Part shown: positions 35,505 to 44,700 of the stretch, piece after piece
How the letters are laid out: every line of letters begins with the position of its first letter
How positions within the stretch are numbered: the first letter of the stretch is position 1
Source: Candidatus Accumulibacter meliphilus
GTDB lineage: Bacteria > Pseudomonadota > Gammaproteobacteria > Burkholderiales > Rhodocyclaceae
Length of the DNA stretch: 64,000 bases
Direction: 5' to 3'
NCBI GenBank assembly: GCA_003332265.1
Contig: QPGA01000024.1
Span: forward strand, 1-64,000
The notes under the pieces: model-generated
The model's database searches: none
Told to the model about the DNA's origin: nothing
What the model saw: only the letters and a program-made list of their open reading frames with translations
Program-made: the position numbers and the translations under genes

Positions 35505-36043
35505 TGGCGGGACAGGCGGTTTTGTTTCTGTTGCAGGTGGTCACCGGTGTGCTGAGCGTTGCGCTGCTGTTGCGCTTTTACATGCAGGCTTTTCGGGTGT
35601 CGTTCAACAATCAGGTTGGCACTTTCGTTGTCGACCTGACCAACTGGCTGGTCAAGCCGCTGCGCAAAGCGCTGCCCGGCCTGTGGGGACTCGATCTGGC
35701 GAGCCTCTTGCCGGCGTATCTGCTGCAGCTTGTTTTTGTCGTTGCAGTGGTTTCACTGCAGGGCGATAGCGAAGCCTGGTCAGCGCTGAACCTGTTGCCG
35801 GTTCTGCTCTGGCAGGGCGTGCTGGCTACGCTGCGCATGAGTATCTATCTGCTGATTGGTGCTCTGCTGGTACAGGCCGTTTTGTCGTGGGTCAGTCCGT
35901 ATTCGCCTCTGATCCAGCCTGTCGGGCAGCTGACCCGCCCTTTTCTGGCTCCCATCCAGCGTTTGGTTCCACGCATCGGGGTGGTCGACCTGTCGCCATT
36001 GATCGCCATCGTCCTGGCGCAGCTAGTGCTGATGTTTCTTTGA
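35501..36043 (+). CDS. yggT: YggT-family membrane protein
   Basis: The protein has 180 residues with two YggT repeats (about 10-90 and 105-180), each with two membrane segments and the NWLVKPLRKALP / QLTRPFLAPIQRLVP motif. It overlaps proC by 4 bp. Some family members contribute to osmotic tolerance; the role here is unknown. Repeat copy C starts right at its stop. Confidence 0.92.
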   Translation: MMAGQAVLFLLQVVTGVLSVALLLRFYMQAFRVSFNNQVGTFVVDLTNWLVKPLRKALPGLWGLDLASLLPAYLLQLVFVVAVVSLQGDSEAWSALNLLPVLLWQGVLATLRMSIYLLIGALLVQAVLSWVSPYSPLIQPVGQLTRPFLAPIQRLVPRIGVVDLSPLIAIVLAQLVLMFL

Positions 36044-36167
36044 CGGTCATGACCGTCGAGAGACCCAGGGTCAGCGAAGTCATCACCGCCTGCCCTCTTT
36101 CCCGGCCTTTCTCCCGCGACGGGAGAAAGGAGATTCGTGAGTCGCGTGCGCGACTTTCACTTTAACG
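36044..36167 (-). repeat. three-hairpin repeat, copy C
   Basis: The copy fills exactly the gap between the yggT stop and the yggU start. Hairpin 2 is CCTTTCTCCC/GGGAGAAAGG, where both arms differ from copy B yet still pair. Hairpin 3 is GTGAGTCGC/GCGACTTTCAC. The first hairpin is reduced to a CGGTCATGACCG palindrome. Confidence 0.88.
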
Positions 36168-36458
36168 GTGGCCGACTGGCTACGCGAGAGCGGCGCTGCG
36201 CTCACCCTCAGCATCCATGTTCAGCCGGCAGCAAAGCGCAGCGAAATCGTCGGCCTGCACGGGGACGCGTTGAAAGTCCGCCTGGCGGCGCCTGCGATCG
36301 ATGGTCGCGCGAATGCCGCGCTGCTCGAATTTCTGGCGCAGCGGCTGGGGCTGGCCAAGTCGCTGGTCGAGCTGAAGAGCGGCCACAACTCGCGGCGCAA
36401 GGTCTTGACCTTGCGCGGCGTGTCGGCGGACACGCTACGGCGCCTTCTCGGACAGTGA
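36168..36458 (+). CDS. yggU: DUF167/YggU-family protein
   Basis: The protein has 96 residues: SIHVQPAAKRSEIVG, LKVRLAAPAIDGRANAALLEFLA and SRRKVLTLRG are typical of this small family of unknown function. The start is a GTG at 36168 directly after repeat copy C. No clear ribosome-binding site remains, and the only AAAGGAG in the repeat faces an out-of-frame GTG. Last gene of the yggS cluster. Confidence 0.9.
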   Translation: MADWLRESGAALTLSIHVQPAAKRSEIVGLHGDALKVRLAAPAIDGRANAALLEFLAQRLGLAKSLVELKSGHNSRRKVLTLRGVSADTLRRLLGQ

Positions 36459-36465
36459 GCGACGC

Positions 36466-37719
36466 TCAAGCCTCGAAAACGATGCGTCCGCCGACCAGCG
36501 TCATGCGCACCCTGCCGCTCATTTCGTAACCCAGGTAGGGGGTGTTCTTGCCCTGGCTGCGCAAGGCCTCGGGGCTAACGCGCCAAGCTTCGTCAGGGTC
36601 GAAGATGCAGATGTCGGCGCGACTGCCGACGCTCAGCGAACCGCCGTCGATGCCGAGGATTTCGGCCGGATCGCAGGTGATGCGGGCCAGCGCCTCGGCC
36701 AATGGGAGTTTTACCTGTTGCGCCCAGAGCAGCGTCAGTGGCAGCAAGAGCTCCAGGCCGGTGGCCCCGGGAGTGGCCTCGGCGAACGGCAGCTGCTTGC
36801 CATCTGCATCGACCGGGGTGTGGTCCGAACAGATCGCTGCGAGGCCCTCCCGAACGGCGGCGCGGAGCGCGTCACGGTCGCTGTGGGCACGCAGCGGCGG
36901 GTCGAAGCGAGCGTTGCTGTCGAAGTAGCCGATGTCCATTTCCGAAAGGTGCAGGTGGTGGATCGCCACGTCGCAGCTGACCGGCAGCCGCGAACGCTTT
37001 GCTGCCCGGACCAGTTCGACGCCGGCAGCCGAGGACAGTCGCGAAAGATGCAGGCGGACGCCGGTTTCGGAAGCCAGTTGCAGCGCCGTGGCGACGGCCA
37101 CGGTTTCCGCCGACACGGGTATCCCGGTCAGCCCCAGCCGTGACGCGACTTCGCCATCGTGGGCAACGCCGTCACGGGCAAGAAACTGGTCTTGCGGTCG
37201 CAGGCGCAGCGCGTACGAAAAAGTGGCCGCGTACTGCATCGCACGCAGCAGCAACTGCGTGTCAATCGGCTGGTTGGCCTGCGAGAAGCCAATGCAGCCG
37301 GCCCGCGCGAGGCCGTTCATTTCCGCAAGCCGCTGCCCAGCCAGGGCCTGCGTCAGGGCGCCGATCGGATAGACGCGCGCTAAACCAAGCGTTTCGCTGC
37401 GCCGTACCAGGCGTTCGACGAGCCCCGGCTCGTCGAGCGGTGGCTTGGTGTCCGGCGGGCAGGCCAGGGAGGTGACGCCGCCAGCGACGGCGGCGGCGAG
37501 TTCGGGTTCGATGCCGCCCAGCCGGGTCGACAGATCGACCAGGCCGGGGCAGACGATCAGTCCGCTGGCATCGATGCTGCGGTCGGCCGAGAAGCCGGCG
37601 GGCGGCTGCCCGATGGCCGTAATGCGTGCGTCACTGACGAACAGGTCGAGCGGCTCATCAAGGCCGTTTCTGGGATCGATCAGTCGCGCATTTCGGATGT
37701 GGAGGTTTTGCCTGTTCAT
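36466..37719 (-). CDS. pyrX: dihydroorotase-like protein without metal ligands (PyrX/PyrC')
   Basis: The protein has 417 residues and the amidohydrolase fold of class I dihydroorotases (PGLVDL, CSDHTPVD, DICIFDPDEAW). Where active enzymes have DLHVHLREPG, this one has DLSTRLGGIE, so the HxH metal ligands are gone. In pseudomonads and relatives such an inactive subunit is needed for aspartate transcarbamoylase assembly (established for pyrB-pyrC'). Four bp after pyrB. An active PyrC must be elsewhere. Confidence 0.9.
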   Translation of the reverse strand: MNRQNLHIRNARLIDPRNGLDEPLDLFVSDARITAIGQPPAGFSADRSIDASGLIVCPGLVDLSTRLGGIEPELAAAVAGGVTSLACPPDTKPPLDEPGLVERLVRRSETLGLARVYPIGALTQALAGQRLAEMNGLARAGCIGFSQANQPIDTQLLLRAMQYAATFSYALRLRPQDQFLARDGVAHDGEVASRLGLTGIPVSAETVAVATALQLASETGVRLHLSRLSSAAGVELVRAAKRSRLPVSCDVAIHHLHLSEMDIGYFDSNARFDPPLRAHSDRDALRAAVREGLAAICSDHTPVDADGKQLPFAEATPGATGLELLLPLTLLWAQQVKLPLAEALARITCDPAEILGIDGGSLSVGSRADICIFDPDEAWRVSPEALRSQGKNTPYLGYEMSGRVRMTLVGGRIVFEA

Positions 37720-37722
37720 CGT

Positions 37723-38682
37723 TCAGTTCCCTGCCAGAATGCCCATTACCGCCATGCGCACGGCGATTCCGAAGGTCACCTGCGGCAGGATCACCGCCTG
37801 TGGTCCATCGGCGACGTCGGAGTCGATTTCCACGCCCCGGTTCATCGGCCCCGGGTGCATGACGATGGCGTCCGGTTTGGCGAGGGCGAGGATCTCTGGC
37901 GTCAGTCCGTAACAGCTGAAGTACTCGCGGGCCGAAGGCAGCAGCGCACCGTTCATGCGTTCGTTTTGAAGACGCAGCATGATCACCACATCACAATCGC
38001 GTACCCCTTCACGCAGGTCATGGCAGACGCGCACACCCATTCTTTCGATCGCAGCGGGCAACAAGGTTTTCGGTCCAACGGCACGCACTTCCGCGGCGCC
38101 GAGCGTGGTCAGCGCGGTGATGTCCGAGCGTGCGACCCTGGAGTGCAGGATGTCGCCGACCACCGCGACTACCAGATTGCTGAAATCCTTCTTGTAGTGG
38201 CGGATGGTGTACATGTCGAGCAGACCCTGCGTCGGGTGAGCGTGTCGTCCGTCGCCGGCATTGACCACGTGCACGTCGTTTCGTCCGAGGCGACGCAGAT
38301 GCTCGGTGATCAGGTGCGGGGCGCCGCTGGCCGCATGGCGTACGACGAACATGTCAGCATGCATGGCGATCAGGTTGTCGACGGTGTCGAGCAGGGTCTC
38401 ACCCTTGGCGGTCGACGAGCGCGTCACGTCGAGGTTGATGACGTCCGCGGAGAGGCGCTTGGCGGCAATTTCGAAAGTGGTCCGCGTGCGCGTGGAATTC
38501 TCGAAAAAGACGTTGAAGACGCTCTTGCCACGCAACAAGGGTACTTTCTTGACGTCACGATCCGAGACTTCGATGAAGCTCGACGCAGTATCGAGGATCT
38601 GATGAATCAGTTCGCGCGGTAGACCCTCGATTGACAGCAGGTGCGTCAGCTCGCCATTTGCGTTGAGTTGTGGGTTATGCAT
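37723..38682 (-). CDS. pyrB: aspartate carbamoyltransferase catalytic subunit
   Basis: PyrB forms carbamoyl-aspartate, the first committed step of pyrimidine synthesis. The protein has 319 residues. The carbamoyl-phosphate site [12 protein letters not shown] and HPTQGLLDM are present; MHPGPMNRG is near the C-terminus. The start at 38682 overlaps pyrR by 8 bp. The longer frame upstream runs into pyrR and is not used. Likely complexed with the PyrX product. Confidence 0.96.
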   Translation of the reverse strand: MHNPQLNANGELTHLLSIEGLPRELIHQILDTASSFIEVSDRDVKKVPLLRGKSVFNVFFENSTRTRTTFEIAAKRLSADVINLDVTRSSTAKGETLLDTVDNLIAMHADMFVVRHAASGAPHLITEHLRRLGRNDVHVVNAGDGRHAHPTQGLLDMYTIRHYKKDFSNLVVAVVGDILHSRVARSDITALTTLGAAEVRAVGPKTLLPAAIERMGVRVCHDLREGVRDCDVVIMLRLQNERMNGALLPSAREYFSCYGLTPEILALAKPDAIVMHPGPMNRGVEIDSDVADGPQAVILPQVTFGIAVRMAVMGILAGN

Positions 38683-39181
38683 TGTGGGCGAGACTCCACT
38701 GCAGCCGGGCGTCGGCGTCCGCAGAGAGCAGCAGTTCCTGCGTCGGGTCGAGATCGACCTGCCAGGTGCAGAAGTCGGCGCAAATAGGTAGCTGGCGTTG
38801 GCCGCGATCGGCCAGTACGGCGAGTTGTATGCTCGCCGGTCGACCGTAGTCAAACAGTTCGTTGATTGCCGCCCGTGTCGTGCGTCCCGTGTACAGCACG
38901 TCGTCGACCAGGATCAGCGGCCGACCTTCGACATCAAAGGGGATCGACGTTGGCCGGACGCGAGGATGCAGACCTTTCTCGCCGTAATCATCGCGGTAGA
39001 AGGAGACATCGATCAGGCCGATCTCGTTGTTCAGTTCGAGCAGATCACGCAGCCGTCGGGCAACCCACACGCCGCCGCTGTGAATGCCGAAGATCGGAAG
39101 AGCCGGTCGCAGCCGGGGGCGGATAAGTTCAGCGAGTTCTCGGCATTGCACGTCGGCGTCGGGGAGTTCAATGGCTGGCAT
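38675..39181 (-). CDS. pyrR: PyrR, uracil phosphoribosyltransferase/regulator family
   Basis: The protein has 168 residues with the PRPP-binding loop [20 protein letters not shown] and [17 protein letters not shown]. In Bacillus PyrR controls pyr transcription by RNA binding; in proteobacteria its role may be enzymatic or regulatory. No attenuator was found in the 87 bp before it. It starts the pyrR-pyrB-pyrX run, overlapping pyrB by 8 bp. Confidence 0.94.
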   Translation of the reverse strand: MPAIELPDADVQCRELAELIRPRLRPALPIFGIHSGGVWVARRLRDLLELNNEIGLIDVSFYRDDYGEKGLHPRVRPTSIPFDVEGRPLILVDDVLYTGRTTRAAINELFDYGRPASIQLAVLADRGQRQLPICADFCTWQVDLDPTQELLLSADADARLQWSLAHNA

Positions 39182-39268
39182 CTGTTTGCTCGTCAGGGGT
39201 TGGTGAACGCGTGTAGGTGTGTAGGGGTGTAGGAAACGGCGTGTTTTGGCGCCTATGGAGATGCTGTA

Positions 39269-39736
39269 TCAGGGGCTCGCGCCGCTGTCGCCGCTGCTGT
39301 CGCTGCGGCTGTCGAAATAGTCCTGCAAGATCAACTGGGCGGCGACGGCATCAAGATGCTTGCTGGCCTTGCGCGAGTTGTGCCCGGCCGAACGTAGGCG
39401 TTCCTGGGCGACGACCGATGAAAGCCGTTCGTCGGCGTAGTCGACGCTGAGCCCGAAGCGGCCGCGCAGCTGGTTGGCAAAACGTTCGCAGCGAGCGGTC
39501 ATGGCGTGTTCGTCGCCGTCCAGGGACAAGGGTCGTCCGACGACCAGGGAGCGCGGCTGCCATTCCTGGATCAGGGTGGCGATGGCGGCGAAGCGCAGCG
39601 TGTTTGCCTCGCCGTGAATGGTGGTCAGAGCGTGCGCTTGCCGCACTTGCCACTCGCCCGTCGCGACCCCAATCCGTTTTTCTCCAAAGTCGAAAGCGAG
39701 CACGGCGCCGGTTGCTTGGCCGCTTCTCTCAGGCAT
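39269..39736 (-). CDS. ruvX: RuvX/YqgF-family RNase H-like nuclease
   Basis: The protein has 155 residues. [13 protein letters not shown] (first Asp), [10 protein letters not shown] and [13 protein letters not shown] are the conserved blocks of the family, linked to 16S rRNA 5' maturation and Holliday junction cleavage. The ATG at 39736 overlaps the algH stop by 8 bp; a longer upstream frame is a shadow of algH. The gene ends in a Ser/Asp/Gly-rich tail. Confidence 0.93.
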   Translation of the reverse strand: MPERSGQATGAVLAFDFGEKRIGVATGEWQVRQAHALTTIHGEANTLRFAAIATLIQEWQPRSLVVGRPLSLDGDEHAMTARCERFANQLRGRFGLSVDYADERLSSVVAQERLRSAGHNSRKASKHLDAVAAQLILQDYFDSRSDSSGDSGASP

Positions 39737-40289
39737 GACCGACTTGGTCGGCAAGGTTGGTAAGGCTGACCCCCAACAGGTCCAGTGCCGAGGCAAGGCG
39801 TTCCTCGTAGGGCAAGTCGAAGAGAATCGGCAGCTCGGCAGCGACGGTCAGCCAGGCGTTTTGGGCCAGTTCGTGTTCGAGTTGGCCGGCAGACCAGCCG
39901 GAGTAGCCGAGGGTGACCATCAAGTCGTGGGGTTGGCCTTTCTCGGCGACCGATTGCAGGATGTCGCGCGAACTGGTGAGGCCGACCTGCTCGTTGATCA
40001 CCAGTGTCGACTGCCATTGACCGAGCGGTCGGTGCAGGACGAAGCCACGATCGGTCTGCACTGGCCCTCCGAAAAGAACCGGCAGCTGGGCAAAGCCTTC
40101 GCTCGCCAGCGGTACGTCGATTTTGCCGAGCAGCGTTCCCAGACTCATGTCGATCGGTCGATTGACGATCACACCCAGCGCTCCACGCGCATTGTGTTCC
40201 GCAATGTAGACCAAGGTCCTGGCAAAATACGGGTCTGCCATGGCCGGCATGGCAATGAGAAAATGGTCGGTGAGGTTGATGCTTTTCAT
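39729..40289 (-). CDS. algH: YqgE/AlgH-family protein
   Basis: The protein has 186 residues: [39 protein letters not shown] and the terminal [17 protein letters not shown] are family signatures. AlgH affects alginate synthesis in Pseudomonas; its biochemical role is unknown. Head gene of the algH-ruvX-pyrR-pyrB-pyrX operon, divergent from the photolyase gene. Confidence 0.94.
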   Translation of the reverse strand: MKSINLTDHFLIAMPAMADPYFARTLVYIAEHNARGALGVIVNRPIDMSLGTLLGKIDVPLASEGFAQLPVLFGGPVQTDRGFVLHRPLGQWQSTLVINEQVGLTSSRDILQSVAEKGQPHDLMVTLGYSGWSAGQLEHELAQNAWLTVAAELPILFDLPYEERLASALDLLGVSLTNLADQVGHA

Positions 40290-40333
40290 GGCCTTATTTT
40301 AATCGGCGGCGGCAGCGGACACAAAGGTAATCC

Positions 40334-41785
40334 ATGCTCGATTCCATTCTGGTCTGGTTTCGGCGCGATCTGCGTGACATCGATCACGTTGCGCTTGGCG
40401 AAGCCCTGCGGCGAGGAAGGCGCGTCCATTGCGCGTTTCTCTTCGATCGCGAAATTCTCGATTCCCTGGTCAGGCGCACTGACCGACGCGTCGAGTTTAT
40501 TCGTGCATCCTTGCTTGAGCTCGACGCCGCTCTGCGCCGGCGCGGCGGCGGCTTGCTGGTACGCCATGGCTGGGCTGCTGAGGAGATCCCCCGGCTGGCT
40601 GGCGAGCTCGGCGTCGCCGCGGTTTTTGCCAATCGTGATTACGAGCCGCAAGCCAAGCGCCGCGATGCCTCGGTAAGCGCTGTCTTGAACGCTGGCGGCA
40701 TCGCCTTCGAGTCTTTCAAGGACCAGGCGGTGCTTGACGGCGACGAAGTGCTGACTCAGGCTGGGCGACCGTTTACGGTGTTTACCCCGTACAAGAAAGC
40801 CTGGCTGAAGCGCCTGACCGAGGACGACCTGCAGCCCGGCGAGGGAGGTGCCGGGACCCTGGTCATGCCGCCCAATGCGCAGCGGCTGCCTTCGCTGGCG
40901 GAACTCGGTTTTGCCGCGACCGACCTGCGCGCCTTGGGCTTTGTTCCGGGGATGTCGGGCGCGCGGATTTTGCTGGCCGATTTTCTCGGGCGAATTTCTG
41001 GCTATCAGCAGCAGCGCGACTTTCCGGCCGTGAAAGGGGTGTCCTACCTCTCGGTTCACCTGCGTTTCGGGACCCTCTCGATTCGAGAATTGGTCACCGA
41101 AGCGATCGCTGCGGGCGCCTTGCAGCCCGGCCATGAGGGCGCTGCGACCTGGCTTTCGGAGCTTGTCTGGCGCGACTTCTACTTCATGATTCTCGATCGC
41201 TTCCCGCAGGTTGCCGAGCGTGCTTTCAAACCGGCCTACGAGGCCATTGCCTGGGAGCAAGGGCCGCCTGCCGAGCAGGCCTTCGCCGCCTGGTGCGCCG
41301 GCCGTACCGGCTACCCGCTCGTCGATGCCGCGATGCGCCAGCTCAATGGCACGGGCTACATGCACAATCGCCTGCGCATGCTGACCGCTTCATTTCTGAG
41401 CAAGGATCTGGGCATTGACTGGCGGCGTGGGGAGGCTTATTTTGCCGCCCAGCTGAACGATTTCGATCTCGCCGCCAATAACGGCGGCTGGCAATGGGCG
41501 GCCTCGAGTGGCTGCGATGCGCAGCCCTTTTTCCGGATCTTCAATCCCCTGCTGCAGTCGGAGCGCTTTGACCCCGCCGGCAAGTTCATTCGCCGCTACC
41601 TGCCGGAACTGGCTGCCGTCCCCGACCGCTTCATCCACGCGCCATGGCGGATGAGCCTGTCCGAGCAGGCTGCTTGCGGAGTGCGTATCGGACGCGACAC
41701 GCCGGCACCGCTGGTCGATCATCAGCAGGCCAGGCAGTTGACCCTGCAGCGCTACGCGGTCGTCAAGGGCCTCGCTGCGCCTTGA
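40334..41785 (+). CDS. phrB: deoxyribodipyrimidine photolyase
   Basis: The protein has 483 residues. An N-terminal antenna domain (VWFRRDLRDIDHVAL) is followed by the FAD-binding domain with WLSELVWRDFYFMIL, DAAMRQLNGTGYMHNRLRM and GGWQWAASSGCDAQPFFRIFNP. It repairs UV-induced pyrimidine dimers using light. The 3' end overlaps the 3' end of chpA by 23 bp in a convergent arrangement. Confidence 0.96.
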   Translation: MLDSILVWFRRDLRDIDHVALGEALRRGRRVHCAFLFDREILDSLVRRTDRRVEFIRASLLELDAALRRRGGGLLVRHGWAAEEIPRLAGELGVAAVFANRDYEPQAKRRDASVSAVLNAGGIAFESFKDQAVLDGDEVLTQAGRPFTVFTPYKKAWLKRLTEDDLQPGEGGAGTLVMPPNAQRLPSLAELGFAATDLRALGFVPGMSGARILLADFLGRISGYQQQRDFPAVKGVSYLSVHLRFGTLSIRELVTEAIAAGALQPGHEGAATWLSELVWRDFYFMILDRFPQVAERAFKPAYEAIAWEQGPPAEQAFAAWCAGRTGYPLVDAAMRQLNGTGYMHNRLRMLTASFLSKDLGIDWRRGEAYFAAQLNDFDLAANNGGWQWAASSGCDAQPFFRIFNPLLQSERFDPAGKFIRRYLPELAAVPDRFIHAPWRMSLSEQAACGVRIGRDTPAPLVDHQQARQLTLQRYAVVKGLAAP

Positions 41786-44700
41786 CGTGCGCGGCCACCA
41801 GGCGCAGTAGCTCCTCTTCCTGATACGGCTTGCCCAGGTAGTGATTGACGCCCAACTCGAAGGCGTAGTGACGGTGCTTTTCCGCCGTCCGCGAGGTGAT
41901 CATGACAATGGGGACGCCGCGCAAGCGCTCGTCGGCACGCAGGTTGCGCGTCAACTCGAAGCCGTCCATGCGTGGCATTTCGATGTCCACCAGCAGCACA
42001 TCGGGGATGATCGCCACCAGTTGTTCGAGGGCATCGAGGCCATCCTTGGCAGTCATCACCTGGTATCCTTCACGGGCCAGCAGGCGGCTGCTGATCTTGC
42101 GCACGGTCAGCGAGTCGTCAACGATCATCACCGTCGGCAGGGTGGCGGCGACGCTGCCGGTAGTCGCCGCCTGGCGTAGCGTCGGTAGCGGCGAAACGGG
42201 GATCGCCGTGCGCGGGCGACTGGCCAGCGCAACCGGGTTCAGAATCAGCAGCACCTGGCCATTGCCGAGCACCGTCGCTCCCGACACGCCGATGACCCGC
42301 GCCAGCTGTGGACCGATATTCTTGACCACCACTTCCTGATTGCCGAGCACTTCGTCGACTTGCAGCGCCACTCGGCGGGTGCCGCTGCGCAGCAGCAGGA
42401 CCCAGTACTGGCTATGTCTTTCTGGCAGAGCTTGTGGCTCGCCGAGGAGGTGCGGCAGATAGTGGAAGGGATAGGGATTACCGCTCCACAACGCGGCATT
42501 GGCTTCGCGAATACGGGTCAACCCCTTTTCCTTGAGGTCGAGCACCTGCTCGATCATTGCCGCCGGAATCGCGTACTCGCGCTGGCCGGAGCGCACCAGC
42601 AAGGCCTTGGTGACCGCCAGCGTCAGCGGCAGATAAAGGCGGAAGGTCGTCCCCTGGTCGGGCGTGGACAGGACTTCAATACGGCCGCCAAGGCTGACTA
42701 CGGCGCTCTTCAATACATCCATGCCGATGCCGCGCCCGGCCAGGCGCGAGATGCCGCTGGCCGTCGAGATGCCTGGTGCAAAGATCATCTCCACGATCTG
42801 CGCTTCATCCGCGGCCTGCTCCTCGTTGAGCAGGCCAGCGGCCAGACCGCGCTCGCGCAAGCGCTGCAGGTCGAGTCCGGCGCCGTCATCGGCAAAAGCG
42901 ACAATGACCTCGTTTCCTTCCTGCGTCAGCTTCAGAGACAGTTCGCCGATTTCCGGCTTGCCCTTGGCCAGACGCTGCGGTGTATTTTCAAGGCCGTGGG
43001 CGATGGCGTTGCGCAGCATGTGTTCGAGTGGCGCCAGCATCTTGTCGAGGACCGTGCGGTCGAGCTGCAACTGGCCACCACTGATTTCCAGGTTGGCGCG
43101 TTTGCCGAGTTCCTTGCCGGCCTGGCGAACGATTCGGTACAGGCGATCGGCAATACTGCTGAATGGCACCATGCGCACCGACATCAGCTCTTGCTGGAGT
43201 TCGCGGTTCAGCCGCGATTGTGCGAGGATGGCCGCGTTGGCGTCGTCGAGGTTTTTCAACAGATTCTGTTGGACGGTGGCGACGTCATTGACCGATTCGG
43301 CCATCATCCGGGTCAGTTCCTGAAAACGCGTGAAGCGGTCGAATTCGAGCGGGTCGAAATCGATCGGGCGGCGTTCATCCGCCAGCGCAGTGCGTGACTG
43401 CATCTGCAATTCGGCCTGCAGTTCGATATCCCGCAATTGCCGGCGCAGACGGATCACGTTTTCGGTGAGGTCGAGCAGGGAACCCTTGATAGCCCGCATT
43501 TCGCCTTCAATCCGGGAGCGCGCAATAGAGAGTTCGCCGGCTTCATTGACCAGGCGATCGATCAAATCGGCACGCACGCGCAGCAAGGCACGCTGTTCGC
43601 CGGTATCGCTTTCGCCTTCCTGTTGTTGCTCGGGCGCTTCCGCCGGCACATCGTGGCCCGCAGCCGTCCGCGTGAACTCAGCGTCCGAGGCAATTTTTCC
43701 GGCGGCCTCGTCGGAGACGTCGACCGGGGCGTCGCCAAGCTCGCCACGTTGCAGCCGTTCGACAATCTGGACGATGACGTCGAAAGCGTTATCGATGTCG
43801 TCGATCAGTTCGAGCGGCGAATTTTCCGCCTGCTGCGCTTCCGCCATGCGCGTTTCGATGGCATGCGTCAGCTCGCCAAGGTTCATCGCGCCGGCCATGC
43901 GTGCGCTACCCTTGAGGGTGTGGAACAGGCGCGCCAGACGCCGCAGGACGTCGCTGTCGGAAGGCTTGCTGCGCCAGGCGCGCAATTGCGTGGCAATGCT
44001 CTGGGTGAGATCGAGCGCCTCTTCCAGAAAGAGCGGCAGTAGCTGCTCGTCCAGCTCATCCTGCATTTCCGGGGCCACGAGCCCGCTGCCACCCAGCGCT
44101 GCCGCTGATGGTTGCGTGGCCGTGATCGGCGCCAGCGGCGGTGCGGCCGTTGCTGACACCAGCTCATGGACCGCCAGCTCTTCAGCATCCAGCGCTGCGT
44201 CGCTGGTTTCACCGACTTCACTGTCTCCCCTGCCGGCGTCGCCTTCCTCCTCGGCAAGCGCTGCCCGCTTTTCGACGGACAGCTCCAGGTACAGCGATGC
44301 GAGCGCATCGATCAGTACCGGTGCTGCTTCGGGCTCGTGGAAGCCGGCGATGTCCGTCAGCATCAAGGCCAGTCCGGCGATTGCCTGACGGATCGTTTCC
44401 AGCGCTTCAACACTATCCGGATTGGCCGCCTGGTTGCGCCGCGACACGGCGTGTTCGAGGGCCATGCTCAGCTGATTCACTGGCTCGATACCGACCGTTC
44501 CGGCGATGCCGGCCAGCGTATGAGCGGCACGGTACATCTCGTGCGTGGTGGGCGCCAGGAGGTCGCTTTCGAGAACCGCGAACTCATGCTGCAGCGTTGC
44601 CAGGTGCGCTCCCGCCTCTTCGTTGAAGATCTCGGCGAGCGCCGAGGTGATGGTCAGCCTCTGGCGTAGGCTACGCTCATCGCCGGCGCGATCATCGGGC

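Noticed and set aside
39182..39268. PyrR-type attenuator before pyrR
   Set aside because: No terminator/antiterminator pair is visible; only a G/T-rich repeat-like stretch.
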